DNA from: Sternotherus odoratus
Taxonomy: Eukaryota > Chordata > Testudines > Kinosternidae
Assembly: GCA_032164245.1 (NCBI GenBank)
Contig: JAVMKO010000003.1
Coordinates: 132,997,924 to 133,061,923 of the forward strand
Length of the DNA: 64,000 nt
Direction of reading: 5' to 3'
The position numbers and the translations under genes were made by a program. The number at the start of each line of letters is the position of its first letter. Within the stretch, counting starts at the first letter, position 1. The notes under the pieces are model-generated. The model had not been told where the DNA came from. It did not search any database and saw nothing but the letters and a program-made list of their open reading frames with translations. Positions 12,406-24,262 of this stretch are shown here, in pieces.

Positions 12406-12821
12406 TGATCTTTTCACTCTTGCTGATTTGTGCAAAGTCTTTCTTACACATTGGAGAAAAAAATCAGCTCCTTTTAGCTAAGATTTGAACAACCAGATAA
12501 AAGCAATAAATAAATAAAATAAAAGCTTATCTCCAGACAGAGAAAAAGAATCTGTGTATATGTATGTGTCTGGAAAATGCTAGTATATTAATATGAAATT
12601 AGTAAATATTACTATCAAAAATATTTCACCAAAATTTGTCACTGAATCCTAATCTTCCAGTACAGATCTGAGTTGCTTCAGTTAGTGTTAGATCCATTTA
12701 TGACCTGGTAAACTTGCCCACCATTTTGTATAATCAGTAACTGAGGTGATTGTTGATGATGGTTCATGCCATCCTTGCTTTTCTCTTGGTCTTTCACTTC
12801 CACAGAACCTTCTACTACTTA

Positions 12822-12915
12822 GGGCCTAATTCCATGATCTCAGTCAAGCAAAATTCCAGTTAATTTCCTTGAACATGGACTTCAGTGCGTGTTTTTCCTT
12901 GACTGAGGGCTGCTC
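12822..12915. repeat. Palindromic element, decayed
   Basis: The arms CTCAGTCAA (12839-12847) and TTGACTGAG (12899-12907) are perfect inverted repeats. AGGGCCTAAT lies on the left. The centre (GAACATGGACTTCAGTG) resembles the TTGACTTCAATGGG core shared with other palindromes in the window. Confidence 0.5.
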
Positions 12916-13427
12916 AACTTGGCTCTTCCTTACTTTAGGTGTTTACGTATGAACATCACACCAAAAGGCAAGTTAGCAGTCCTGCCAATAGCCCGGATTC
13001 TGCAGCTCGTTTCCTGTGAACAGAGCTTTGTGCCCACCAATGTCCCATTACAGTCAGAGATTTGCACGTGTAGAACAACTTGCCCAAATGGAGCAAAGTC
13101 AAAAAATCATATTGACGTTTTAGGTGTGTGTGGGTGAGTTGGGAGGGATGGTACATGGTGACCTGGATATCTTGCTGGGTTATAACCTTCTAGTCAGATG
13201 TGGAAGATTCAGATGAAAAAGAAGAAGCCTTCATCCTAAATGGGGAGCATTGATAGTGTTAAATATATAATTTATATTTTTAAAAAAATCTGTTTTCTTC
13301 TATTTTAATTTCACATTTACTGGGCTATCATTATGTATTTTAACATTTTGCCATTGTTTGCTACCCCTCAAAAACTAAATTATCATAATAATAATTTTCT
13401 GTTTATAGTCTACTGAGAAAGTTAATA

Positions 13428-13975
13428 GTGCTCTCAATGATGTTAATGACAAAACTGCCACTGATTTTAATAGGAAGGATTAGTGGTGAAGGAGTAAAAA
13501 CCCTAAAAAATGCCCCGTTAGCAAATGCACCATCTGATTCTCAGATAACAGCCCTCATCAGCCAACTGTTTGCCAGAGTCACATTTTGTTCCATCCTGCC
13601 ACGAACCAGGCTGGGACGACAAATTGTATCAACAAAGAGGCATGACATTAGCCTTGCGTATATTTTCAGCAGCCTTTGTATTACCATGGCAACAATAGTT
13701 TTAATTATGGAGAGCCAAAATGATAACTTGTATATCAGATGTGGCTCAGTTTTCCCTGTGGACAAAACTCTGATTAGACATTTGAGAAAAGCTTTGTATC
13801 TTGGTTTTCCTCCCAGGCTGGATTTTATTATCTGCTTTAACAGACAGCTGTTTTGCTTGTGGTATGAACTTAGTAAAGCTGTAGCAGGCTGAAGAGCTGC
13901 TGGACAGTGGCCCTTTAGTAGATGAACGGACCCTTTTGTCTCAAAGGCAGTTTGATACAGTAGTAGCTGGTGCAT
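13428..13975. promoter_or_regulatory. Non-repetitive block open on both strands; candidate conserved non-coding element
   Basis: This stretch has no repeat signature and is open on both strands (154 codons forward from 13428, 144 codons reverse from 13975). The translations show no domain, codon pattern or family resemblance. Low stop density on both strands suggests compositional constraint rather than a gene. It contains AGTTTTAATTATGGAG and GTATTACCATGGCAACAATA, enhancer-like strings. Conservation is untested. Confidence 0.3.
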
Positions 13976-14685
13976 TTGTGAAGAGTCATCTCACTGAAGG
14001 GCTGCTTTTGGCTTCCCTTTCAACCACTGGAGATCTACATATTTGGGAAAAGCCCTGTGAAGTGATGTCTAATAATCATCCTTGACAACAGTCAAGATTG
14101 TGCTGGGGGGACAAACAAGTAGTTCCATTACTGCAGTAGACATGGAAATTCACATATCTGAGCCACATTCAAATCAGGGCTATAAAGTGGAAATAAATTA
14201 AGTATATAGTATGTGTGTCTGGGTGATGACATGGAGAGTCAGGAATGGTTTTCTTCACCAATGCAGTTCTTAGCATAGTCAGTTTTTAAGACCTGCCCTA
14301 TACTGGAGATGATCGCTAACATGTACATAATCCAGAGATCTCACATTGACCCTAGTAGAGCAGTGCCCTGAATAGAATCTTGCTGGTTTCTTCATTTTTA
14401 GGATAGGCAGAAAAGATAATTAAATTGCTAGGTAGGTTAATGCTAATCACTACCTTCTTTTTTTTTTTAACCATTTGAGTAGATCTATGATGTGTTCATT
14501 AATTGTTACTGGTGGACAGTGACACTCGGTAGTTATGGTGGGATTGACTTTTCGTTGTGAGCTTCCTCACAGTGATAAGGAACAGAGAAGTCAATACATG
14601 GATAGAAGAGAATCCCAACTCCCCCCCACCCCTTAACCTCATCTACAAATGGTCTGAGAGACTGATATTTTCCTACAAATTTACT
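13976..14685. other. Unannotated sequence
   Basis: No gene or repeat boundary. Poly-T tracts occur near 14458-14469. Confidence 0.5.
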
Positions 14686-14689
14686 GAGT

Positions 14690-14820
14690 AAGGGGCCTGA
14701 TCCAGTATGGTGCTGAGTGCCTATTGAGAGGTGTCGACTGTCTCTAGCTCTCCTCCTGGTCATTGAGAAATGGAGTTCTCAGCACCTACCAGATGGCAGC
14801 AGCACCTCGCCAGATCACAC
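14690..14820. repeat. Palindromic element, partial
   Basis: GGGGCCTGATCCAG then GGTGCTGAGTGCC on the left is mirrored on the right by GTTCTCAGCACCTACCAGAT. This matches a palindromic family of the form GGGCCTGATCC...GGTGCTGAG...CTCAGCACC seen again near 50.2 kb. Confidence 0.5.
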
Positions 14821-15189
14821 CATTAACTAGCCATTCCGTTATTCAAATTCTAGTTTCTGAATGCAAGAGCATCGACAAACAATAGGCTGATATTTGGACT
14901 CATTAGTCTCTGATCTTCTCTTTTACTTCGTTGAAACAGATTTTAAAATATAAAATCCCATACAAGTATTTCACTAGTAGCTGAACTGTTTGTTTCGTTT
15001 GTACTTTGCTACATTTAAGAAGCCTTGCTTGTAAGATTTTGGAATTTGAGATTATTAATTAAGCATTTGTGTGAAAGCAAAGAGGGTTTTTTGTGGGGGA
15101 GGGTTACTTGTTAGTCTTAATAAGATTTCACTGTAAGAGTGGAATTGCAAGTCTGTCAGTCCCAGCTTTGCTGCATATGTGTAGCTCTG

Positions 15190-15335
15190 TGCTTTGAGAC
15201 TCTTGAAATGTCTGTTTTTAGGACATCAGCAGGGGGCTAATGAAAAGGCTTTGTTGATTTTAACGAATTGCAAGCCACTGTAGCCAAAATAAATATAATC
15301 TGCTTTTTGGATTAGTTGTCACAGATGATTTTACC
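15190..15335. promoter_or_regulatory. Candidate enhancer-like block
   Basis: Non-repetitive sequence with GGGGCTAATGAAAAGG, GAATTGCAAGCC and TGGATTAGTTGTCAC, which contain homeodomain-type cores (TAAT, GGATTA). It is suggestive only, with no conservation data. Confidence 0.2.
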
Positions 15336-16575
15336 TACTAACAGTGATTAAAGGACCCTGGTGGACCAGAAGCATAGCTGCTCTCTGGTGACTCTTGGTA
15401 AAATAGCAATAAACAGAGTAAATAAAGACTTAGGGCATTAGTTATCTTTAATAAACAGTGACACTGCATATGATGTTTGGAGGGACTTCAAAGACCTGCA
15501 TCATGTACAGGAGTGTCAACCTTTCTAGCGCATAGGGCACTGGCCACATTAGATGATTGAAAATACTATCTGGCACTACTAAGACAACATGCTTCTTTTG
15601 TTAAATTATGAAGACCTTGTGTCACCTGTCTAGAACTGCCAAACAAACTGAACACCTTGTGGAAACATTTGCCACTGATTCACTCTCATCCTGCAATGGA
15701 CTGTAGGAGCAAAGTTAAAAATTCCTTGAACTACAGGGATTACAGCAGGAAAATGAAGGAAGTGTTAAGTACTTTGTGTAATTATGTAACCTTCTAACCA
15801 CTGTAATTCCATCCAGTTAATGAACAAGACCAATACTGTTTCCTTTCACCTTAGCATTTATAAGCTGATGAAAAGAATTACTTGCATCTGTCGACATCTC
15901 TTATCGCCTGTATTTCCCTAGAAACAGCAAGTGGGTGAGGTCTTTAATTCCATTAACATTTGCTGGGAGAAGCAGGGGTTATAGTTGAGGGTCTGCCAAA
16001 ACCACTTCATGTTAGCAGCGGCTCTTCCTCAAAGTACAGATGTAACCAAACTGGTGTAGCCATCATTCTCCTGTCCTCTCCTCTTAATATGAGGAAGTTT
16101 TGATAACACTGAGTGTTGGGTGTATAACTTGGACTAATGGAATGAAACTGTACAGGGAAACGTTTAGGCTGAATACTAGGAAGAACAGTGAGTCGAAGCA
16201 GTCAGTGGAATAGCAGGGAAGTGTTGGAAGCCCAGTCTCTTGGGAGTTTTACAATTAGACAGCAAAAAACAGAAGAACATGTCCTGTAGGGAACAAAACT
16301 ACTACAGCAGGGAGATGGCCTGGATTATCTAATTGGTTTTCCATCTTAAACTTTTATGAATCTGTGTAGATAATTCTGTTGTTGTCCACAACACCAGCAC
16401 ATATCATTTTGATGAATGGAAAGAATGCTGCTAAAGATACCTTTTTATTTGACTGGCAAGGAGCCCATAACTCTGAAGGGATTAAAACACCCTGAGGGCG
16501 GGATACTCATCTTCACTTTAGTTTTTCATAGCTTTTGTTTATTTGATTTGAGTTTATGGCGATAGTTTTTTTGAT
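15336..16575. other. Unannotated sequence
   Basis: No supported gene, mobile element end or RNA. Confidence 0.5.
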
Positions 16576-16579
16576 TCAT

Positions 16580-16637
16580 AGAGCCAAATCCTCAGCTGGT
16601 GACTTCAGCTGATTTACTACAGCTGGGGCTCTGGCCC
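16580..16637. repeat. Short palindromic element
   Basis: GAGCCAAATCCTCAGCTG on the left pairs with CAGCTGGGGCTCTGGCCC on the right, around a GACTTCAGCTGATT centre. It is a compact member of the window's palindromic class, with GGGCC-type ends. Confidence 0.5.
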
Positions 16638-16796
16638 ATGTACTCTGCATAATCTTGAAATGTTTTGAGACTTCTTTCTTGCTCAGTGCCTTAAAAAGTG
16701 CATTAGAAACACATATCTGCTTTATTTTCTTGATGAGATAATTAAAAAAAATGCTTATTTCAAACAGGAATTAATTCAGGGAAATCTTATGGCCTG

Positions 16797-16866
16797 TGTC
16801 ATGCAGAAATCAGATGAGATGGTTATAATGGTCCCTTATGGCCTTTAGACACTCTGAATCTATGGA
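16797..16866 (+). repeat. CR1-type LINE or SINE 3' tail
   Basis: CCTGTGTCATGCAGAAATCA, then TTATAATGGTCCCTTATGGC and CTCTGAATCTATGG. This is the terminal CR1 motif (GATCATAATGGTCCCTTCTGG-like) followed by the ATTCTATG-type end. The copy is short and could be a SINE that borrowed the CR1 tail. Confidence 0.65.
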
Positions 16867-17104
16867 AACAAATTATTTCATTATTAGATTTGTAGTGACA
16901 CTCACCAAAGGACTAATCCTTCAGTTGGTCTGAAGTCAATGGAAGTTTGGAAAGTTGCCTGATGGCAGAATTCAAGTCTTGACTGCACATCATCTTGGTT
17001 AACCATTACTCCAGCTCATCAGTTTTGCTAATAGCTGAAGAATCTATTAATTGTAATTAGTGAGTTTAAAAAATAATTAGCGTTGGATGTTCATTGCTAT
17101 CTTT

Positions 17105-17204
17105 GGGCCAGATTCTAATTTTGGATACCATCTTACTCTACCGTTGGGTCCATCTGTGGTGTAAGATGCTACTCAGCATGAATAAGAATATCAGAATCTG
17201 GCCC
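17105..17204. mobile_element. 100-bp palindromic MITE with perfect 12-bp inverted repeats
   Basis: It starts GGGCCAGATTCT and ends AGAATCTGGCCC, exact inverse complements. TTT on both sides could be a 3-bp target duplication. The interior is partly palindromic (ATCTTACTCTACC against GGTGTAAGATG). It is non-coding. Confidence 0.7.
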
Positions 17205-17209
17205 TTTAA

Positions 17210-18885
17210 TTGTTGAATCGCACAGTGGTAGGAAAGCATTAGACAGACAGACATTCCTTTGGGCAAAATCACTGAGCTAGATTGTTCCTAGTCTTGTGCT
17301 ATGGAATATTAGTGTACGGAGGGCACGCAGTCTTTCTCAGATCGCTTTGCTCCACTATATTCTCAGTCCGTGTGCTTCTCAGTTTCAGGGGCCATGACCC
17401 TCCTGATGCTGGGACTCTCAAAGGCTTTTTCTGTGTCAGCTATCTGAGCTGAGCTAGCACCTGGTGGAATACGTGCTGCCCCCTGGGAAAGGGGGGGAAG
17501 CATTGTTTGCTGCTGGTGTGTACATTCCTGGAGACACAGTGGCACAATGTCTGCAGGATTGGCCACCAAAGCATCCTTTTCTATGGATTGTGGCTTATAA
17601 ACCACAATAGAGTTCTCAGTCTCTGTGTTTGATTTGGTTTTTAGTTTACAAATAGTTTTACCCTTACATAGTATTTATTTGGGACATGCCAGCATTCCCC
17701 ACTGTGACTGGACATGCTGGTAGTGACACAGACAACAGCCCTCATGAAAATAAAAATTATACAGGTACTCTCTGAGATTCCCATGGATGTTTTATGTGGG
17801 AGATGTGTACGTTCAATTGGAGTCTTATTATCCTACCAGATACTGACATGTGGGGAGGGTCTGTCTGGGCAAACGCTTCATGCTTCTTCCAATTCAAGTG
17901 AGACCACGAGTGCATGTGTGGGAGAGAGAAGCCTCACCGTTTCCCTTTGCTAGTGACTGATCCTGTATTCAAAGGTGGAATTTATGAAGACACTCACTCA
18001 CCGAAGGGCACTGTAGTGCCAAAGTAAATACTTAATGGTAGCATAGATGGGATGAGAGAACTGCTGCAAGCCTGTATCACAATCATGCCAGTTTTCCAGC
18101 GCTCCAGACTGATTTTATTTTTTTGCTTTAAAGTTTAAAGAACAGAAAATCAAATGACAGTTTAGTAAATGGACCAGGAAACCAACTCTTGACTTGTTTT
18201 TGCGTTTTGAGCCAGTCTGAAACCAAAAAAGGGATGTAGAAGGACTGTAGGGCAGTTGGACCCACCAAAAGAAATTGTGACGGACTTAGCTAGAATTTCT
18301 TCTAGGGAGATTGGTACCTCCATGCCCAGCTAGCTCTACTGGCTGCTGTCAGAGGAAAGAGGAGCTGGGCCATTTATAGAGAGAATGTATGATGGGGTAT
18401 TGTGTGGATAAAGGTTTTACTGGAATGAGTTTCCGACAGCTACAATTGTCACCAGTGGTGAAGCTATGAGTGAGTTATGAAGGCCATCCCAGGCAAGTGC
18501 TGATAAAACCTTCATACTGCACCAAACCATTTTGCATTCAGCACAAGCCACAATTAACCAGGGGGAAAAAAAGATTTCAGAAATGTTTTGGATAGCTTGT
18601 AAAGAAATTATTGGAACAAGTTTTTTGTATCCTTCACCTTTGAAATCCAGGTTCCCGTGTTTCCATGAATCCAACTGTAGAGGTTGCAGAGGGACCCATA
18701 TAAACCTTTAAAACAACCTAAACCACTTGTTTATAGCTAACGATGACATGTTTTTAAGGTAGGATATCTTGGGACCTTCTAGAGCTAAACGTGAGCGCTT
18801 GGGGACCTCACTGGAAAGCGGAGTATCTCTTTTTAAGCAATTTCTAGCCTGCATAGCTGTGAGATACAGCTATCTATCAATTGAT
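17210..18885. other. Unannotated sequence
   Basis: No gene or element ends found. A poly-G run lies near 17490-17498. Confidence 0.5.
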
Positions 18886-18893
18886 TGTACTTA

Positions 18894-19309
18894 CCGTATT
18901 TTTCGCCCTATAGGATGCTCCGGCGTATAAGACGCCCCCGAGTTTTTAAGTCAAAAAGCCGGGAACCCCCCCCCCCAAAAAAAAACCCCACCACACACAA
19001 AAAGTGCGCCGCTCTCCCGTCCCCGCCGCGCGGGCGGGCTGCTGGGGGAGCGCCGTCCCTGCCGCGTGGGCGGGCTGCCGGGGGCGTCCCGGTTCCCCCC
19101 TCCCCGCCGCGGGCGGGCTGCCGGGAGCGCCCCCGGCAGCCCGCCCGCGGCGGGGAGGGGGGAACCGGGGCGCACGCGCGTTTTTTTTTTTTTTTTTTTT
19201 TTTTGTGACTGCGGGCGAATAGGTATATTCGCCCTATAAGACGCACCAACTTCCCCCCCCCCCCCGTTTTGGGGAAGAAAAAGTGAGTCTTATAGGGCGA
19301 AAAATACGG
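18894..19309 (+). mobile_element. TA-target MITE, copy 1 (GC-rich hairpin core)
   Basis: It begins CCGTATTTTTCGCCCTATA and ends with the inverse complement, flanked by TA on both sides (18892-18893, 19310-19311), which suggests a Tc1/mariner-type transposase. A GC-rich core (about 19010-19170) contains the CCGGTTCCCCCCTCCCCGCC block and its inverse complement, predicting a strong hairpin, followed by a T-tract. The right end carries a subterminal hairpin of CGCCCTATAAGACGCAC and GTCTTATAGGGCG. No transposase is present, so movement would have been in trans. It has the same orientation as copy 3. Confidence 0.85.
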
Positions 19310-19661
19310 TATATATCCTGCAGTATAGTAATATCTGAACACCTCACAAGACCCCTGTGAGGTAGGAAAGTATGGTTACTGTTATCTTAATCCTGTCACT
19401 AGTCCAGGACTGAATATTGTCTCTTCAGCTTAAGACCAGTGTAATGTTGTTGGGAAATTCAATATGTGGCTGAAAGAAGGGAACATTTGGAGAGAAGGTG
19501 TTACGTAAAATAATTATGATGATAATGGCGGCTGGTGAGCAATGCAGCATCTTGGAATGTTAGAAGTAATCCTGATAGGAGATGGATTAGTGACACAGAG
19601 CAACTGAGATGATCAAAAGTGCCCCAGACATTTTATATATCACATGAATATCCCCGTTATA

Positions 19662-19740
19662 TATGCGACAAAGAGTCCTGTGGCACCTTATAGACTAACA
19701 GACGTATCAGAGCATAAGCTTTCTTGGGTGAATATATGTA
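19662..19740 (-). repeat. Penelope-like repeat fragment with half a hammerhead-like motif
   Basis: The plus strand reads GCGACAAAGAGTCCTGTGGC, CTTATAGACTAACAGACG and AAGCTTTCTTGGGTGAATA, a common reptile interspersed repeat. On the minus strand, CACCCAAGAAAGC looks like the distal half of hammerhead stem II followed by the GAAA box. The CGACGAA-GTGGG half that I recall from fuller copies is missing, so the copy stops in the stem II loop. The Penelope assignment is from memory of related repeats. Confidence 0.5.
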
Positions 19741-19744
19741 GTCT

Positions 19745-20955
19745 GTTGATCAATTGAGTGCCAGATGATTGATTGATTTGTGAGTGTGTGTATGTGTGGA
19801 AAGAGAAAGAGAGATGCATAGTCTCAACAACTATTATTCGTAACACTTTTCTTAATGAAGGTCATGGGAAATCCAGGTAATGTTTGTGCCGATATTTTGT
19901 TGATCATTCAGATTAAAAGAATGATAATAATGCACATATTCAAGCCCTTCACTGGAGAGTTGCAAATGGTACCCTAGCAATAATTTGAAGCATGCAAACA
20001 AAAAGAGAGAGAGATGCAGGGCAAAAAGCACAAGGGAAGTTTTTTTTAAAGGATAATTTTATGATAAGACCATGTTTGAAGTGATGTCACCTTTTTTATT
20101 CTTTGAATTCAATTGCCTTTCTGAAGCTAGATATATGTATTCTCATGTGCAGCAAAAATGTTACATCAAAGGTTAATGTTTGAATCCAGGCTATTAAAAA
20201 AAAAAAAAAGAGGGAGATAGGGCATGGGGAGAAGGGAGAACCCTCGAATGACTAAAAGTTCTTAAAAGTAAAATATAAAAGAAAATAAACTGTCTTCCTC
20301 CCCTGACAAATAGTTCAAAAAGTAGCCAGCAGTTTGAATCTGGTCTGTCACATTGCATACAAATGACTATACTGTCACTATCAGTTTCCTTTGGAAGTCT
20401 GTGATCTTATCTTCTGTGGTAGAGGGCATGTGACATGATCAGGGCTCCTATTCTATTAATTGTAGTCAGTGTCCCAATCTATAAAAATAGTTGTGACTGA
20501 TTTCTTCTATTAATATTACCTTGCTACTATTTTTTTCACTCCTCTTCAACAGTTTTCTCCACTATGGGTTTATTTCTCCAAACCGATAGATTTATTTTCT
20601 AATAAGGAAGGGAAAGTTAGATTCCTTACTTGGAAGTATTTAGCTAATGCTGTACATTACTGTTTCTCAATCAGTAATACTTGTGCACATATTTCCTTCT
20701 CTCTGCCCCACTTGACTTTGTTCTAGTAAAACAAAATGAGTAAAATTGAAATATTTAGGGAAGGAAGTTTTCACTGAACATGAAATACCCATGACAAGTT
20801 ACATGGGTGCATTTTGGCAATTAGTTGCAACTTTATTTCTTTCCTGGACAACTTTAAACAGGAGAGTCAGAGTTACAGGGCCAGCATTGATAAGGGACTG
20901 TAGAGAAAGGAAAATATTTCCCTCACCCAACACTCCGAACTTCCGTATTGTCCTT
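19745..20955. other. Unannotated AT-rich sequence
   Basis: No supported gene. It includes a GTGTGTGTATGTGTGG stretch, GAGA-rich pieces and an A13 run near 20196-20208. Confidence 0.5.
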
Positions 20956-20959
20956 AGGT

Positions 20960-21180
20960 CAGAAATTCAGGAGCGGGATTAGCTACATCAGTGGCCTATC
21001 CAGCACTACTAAAAGCAATGGCAACTTTGCCACTGACTTCAGTGGTGCAGGATCAATAAAGGCCTAATCCTGCTCCTGTTGCAGTCAATAGCAAACTCCC
21101 ACTTCATTAGTGGGATTGGGCCCTAAGTGGTTGGCCATGAGGGGTACTAAACATCTAGAACCACTTCAGTGGGAATTCTG
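20960..21180. repeat. Cluster of palindromic-family fragments
   Basis: Three core-like pieces lie close together: CCACTGACTTCAGTGGTGCA, TTGCAGTCAATAGCAAACTC and CCACTTCAGTGGGAATTC. They alternate with AGGCCTAATCCTGCTCC and GGGATTGGGCCC arms. The first is itself a short palindrome (CCACTGA/TCAGTGG). Confidence 0.5.
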
Positions 21181-21489
21181 GCTATACAGCACCTCCTGAG
21201 ATCAGGCCACCAAAAAGTCCCTGCGTCCTGCGCTGTCACTGCTGGGCTATTTGACGAATTCCTGCTAAAGCCATGGAGCCCTCATTGGCAAATTGGCTTT
21301 AGTGTTTGCAGCAACAGAGTAGCTGTCCCTGTGAAACTGGTGGTCATGCTTGGGATGGAGGGGAAGAGATTTTGCATTGATTTTATTTGTCCATTTTTCT
21401 GAGTAGGTGGGGTCCTAGTGGCCGAATCAGCACTGCCTTCCTGTGCAAAAGAAGTGCATAAGTTACATGCTCAATACAGGGGTGAAACT

Positions 21490-21592
21490 GGGTGAAATGT
21501 ACTGGCCTATGATATACAGGATATCCGATTAGATGATCTAATGGCCCCTTCAGGTTGTAAACTCTCTGAATCTTTGAGTCTATGAAAAAGTG
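21490..21592 (+). repeat. CR1-type 3' tail
   Basis: GTGAAATGTACTGGCC, GATATACAGGATATCCGATT, AGATGATCTAATGGCCCC and then TCTTTGAGTCTATGAAAA. The order and spacing match the CR1 3' end (tacaggaggtcagacta, gatgatc, atggtccc, then the tail), with substitutions. Confidence 0.65.
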
Positions 21593-22084
21593 GGGCCTGC
21601 TTTCCCCACAGCCTTTCAAACAATGAGCTGTATAATAGAGAACCAGAAATAAACACCCCCCACCCCCAACAAATAAAAAAGAAACCTTGTCAGCTGCCCA
21701 CTTACCGGAGTCCCATCAATGCGAGCTGCGCACTGTTTGTTAGTACTAGAGGACTGACAAGTTGCATTTACACATTTATAGACAGCTTGTTGGCCATGCT
21801 TCTGTCACCGGTGCAGACCCATTACGCTGAACATGAGTAACAAACTGAAAGAGACTGAAAGAAAAAGCCTGGAGCATGCTGGCATGTCTGGGAAGTACAG
21901 CTGTTTTAAGTGAAACAGCAAGTCATTCGCAGTGCTTGTAGTGAGAGCCATTTCATAGACAGAGCAATTTTGTTCTTCAGTGATTTTTAACATTGCCAGC
22001 AATTAAACCTGTTTACATGGTAAAAATCCCTTTACATGCTAAGGCAGCTTATGTGAGTTCACCCTGACAGAAAATTATGTACCT

Positions 22085-22235
22085 GTGTGTATGAAAGTGG
22101 CTTCGGGGCCCTATCCAATGGCCGCTGAACTAATTGGAAATGCTTCCATTAGGCCCATGGTCCCGGTTTAGCAAAGTACTTAAGCGCATGCTTAAGTGCT
22201 TTACTTATTTGTGGGCCCCCAATGAGGAAGGTTTT
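22085..22235. repeat. Palindromic element with a 13-bp stem
   Basis: AAAGTACTTAAGC (22173-22185) and GCTTAAGTGCTTT (22190-22202) are inverse complements with one mismatch and a 4-nt loop. GGGCCC-type strings flank it. The family is recognisable by its CTTAAGCATGCTTAAG-like stem, which recurs near 35.4, 54.2 and 59.2 kb. Confidence 0.55.
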
Positions 22236-23620
22236 ATTGGATGTCAGTGCAGTGTACAGGAATTGGGTGTGAACTCTGCCAGAGCAGCAGTGTACTTATT
22301 GAAGATAGTTTGTAACTAGGGCCAATTGGACCCCATTGTGCCCTTGCAATTCTTCTGAAAGAGCAAAAGACAGAACAGTTAGTAATGATAGCTGAAATGA
22401 TGGATTTGGATAGTGATTGTACCTGAGGATCCATCCAACTATCTTTTAATATGAAAATCATCCAAATCAGAGTATCATTCATGATCTCTCCAAAAAGAAC
22501 TCTCCAATACGCACACACAAAGGGCAGTATCTTCAGCTGGTGATCATGCGGAAGGAGATGACAAGTTGGGCCCATTGACTCCTTTCTAACAGATCCATTA
22601 GTTCAGCATGGCCTGGGCTGTTTCAGCCCTGGGCATTAAAGGGCCAGTAACAGCAGGACCAGAAGGTCCCTGTCCTTCTGCAAAATGTGGAGAATGGGTA
22701 CTGCCTCGGATCTCACCAACATTCCTTACGTGGGTTTAATAGGGAGCAGGCCTACCAGTCAGCCTCGAAACAAAGCAGGCCTGCGTACTGGCCTGAAAAG
22801 ATCTGGACGGGAGAGAGCAGTCAAATGGGGAAGGAATCAAGCAGGTGGGGACATGGTAAAAGATCATTGTGATGCCCCTGAACACTACTCAAGGTAAATC
22901 TGTGTGTGAAGAGCACAGACCTGCTGGGGGAAGCAAAATGGAATAACATGAGTCTTCTCCACTTCCCAGATGCAAATCTCTCCTCCTCATTGTAAAGACA
23001 GCGAAAGGGGTTACAGGGTTCAGAACCCCTTCCTTTCCTTTTCAGATCCACTGTATGGTGAGCATCATTTCACTCCTCCCCTATAGCACATGGTTCCCAA
23101 TCATATGGGTAGGATTTTACTTTTTGGACAGAGAGAAATAAGAGAAAATGGAGGCGGGAGTTGGATGGGGAAAAGAATTGTATTAAAGATTTGACAGTCA
23201 AAGACCATCTCTTAGATTTGATTATCTTATCTGGCTGCTTTGCATGGAGCAGGGAAGATACTGGATATTTTGAAAACATTGGCTATTTTATTATAATAAT
23301 AATAATTTAGATATTTTCCAGCTGTTAGCCAAAGGGTGCAATTTTTCTTTCCTGTGCCATTATATATGCAAGTCCAATTGATAAACTGAAATGTACTGGG
23401 CTATAATTATTCTCCCCTGTAGCTTTAATGAGAAGATCTGTGTGCTCTTTGATGGGGGAATATATGCTACAAGCAGTAATGCTAAAAGTCAAGACAAGTG
23501 TAATCTGCTTACAGTAGTCTGTGAATCCTCACCATGTGGTTATGTTATCTGCAGCACATGTTTGTATAAAGATGTTCGTAAAGGGATTTAATTTAATAGA
23601 ATAATGGTAACTGACACAAT
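22236..23620. other. Unannotated sequence
   Basis: No gene or element ends found. A short TAATAATAATAATT tract lies near 23293-23308. Confidence 0.5.
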
Positions 23621-23624
23621 ATGA

Positions 23625-23680
23625 AGGTGCTCAGATAATATGGTGATGAGAGATGTATAAATACCTGGATGGATGATAAA
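23625..23680 (+). repeat. MIR-like SINE tail fragment
   Basis: GAAGGTGCTCAGATAATATG, then GATGAGAGATGTATAAATAC. It resembles the tail portion of the reptile MIR-like SINE that follows the core. The head and core are absent here. Confidence 0.4.
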
Positions 23681-24087
23681 AATATGAGCACCTACATGTT
23701 TCAATTAATAGTATATAAGTGAACTACAAAACGTAAATATAAATTGAGAGGTGCTATGCATTTAAAGAAAGTTGTCTGGTTATTACCAAACTAGTGTTGG
23801 CCAGGATGCTTTGGAGACAGCGTGGTGCTTAGAACTAAGCACGTGCATAAGTTTTCGCAGAACTGAGGTCCCCATCTTGAAACTGCCTCTTTGTGGGCAG
23901 ACATCTGTTAACATCAGTGGGGCTCTGCATGGCTGTACTTGTGGCATGAGAGCCTAACTTAGAGACCATACAAACAATCTCTTGAAGGCCAGCTAGTATG
24001 TTGCACGTTACACTCAGTGCAAGATATACTACATCCTTCCCATATGGAAGAATATTCTTCTGTGAAGGCATAAAACTAGGGGTTAGG

Positions 24088-24262
24088 GGAACTAGAGTTT
24101 ATTCAGAGCTCTACCGTGCATGTCTCCTGTAACTTTGGAGGAGTCAGGTACACTGTGTGCCTCAGTTTCCTTACCTATAAAAGGCAGCTAATGATACCTA
24201 CTTCCCAGGAAAGTTGTAAAGCTAAGCTAATTTATGCTCAGAAAGCAATGACAAATGACAAT
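24088..24262 (+). repeat. MIR/CORE-type SINE
   Basis: GAGTTTATTCAGAGCTCTAC (decayed B-box head), then GTGTGCCTCAGTTTCCTTAC, TATAAAAGGCAG, TGATACCTACTTCCCAGGAA and GTTGTAAAGCTAA. This is the usual plus-strand order of a MIR core, degenerate but collinear. The 3' tail is short. Confidence 0.7.

Noticed and set aside
18885..19342. Overlapping 107- to 144-codon frames on both strands
   Set aside because: Products of the GC-rich inverted core of MITE copy 1. Similar peptides appear in copies 2 and 3 for the same reason.
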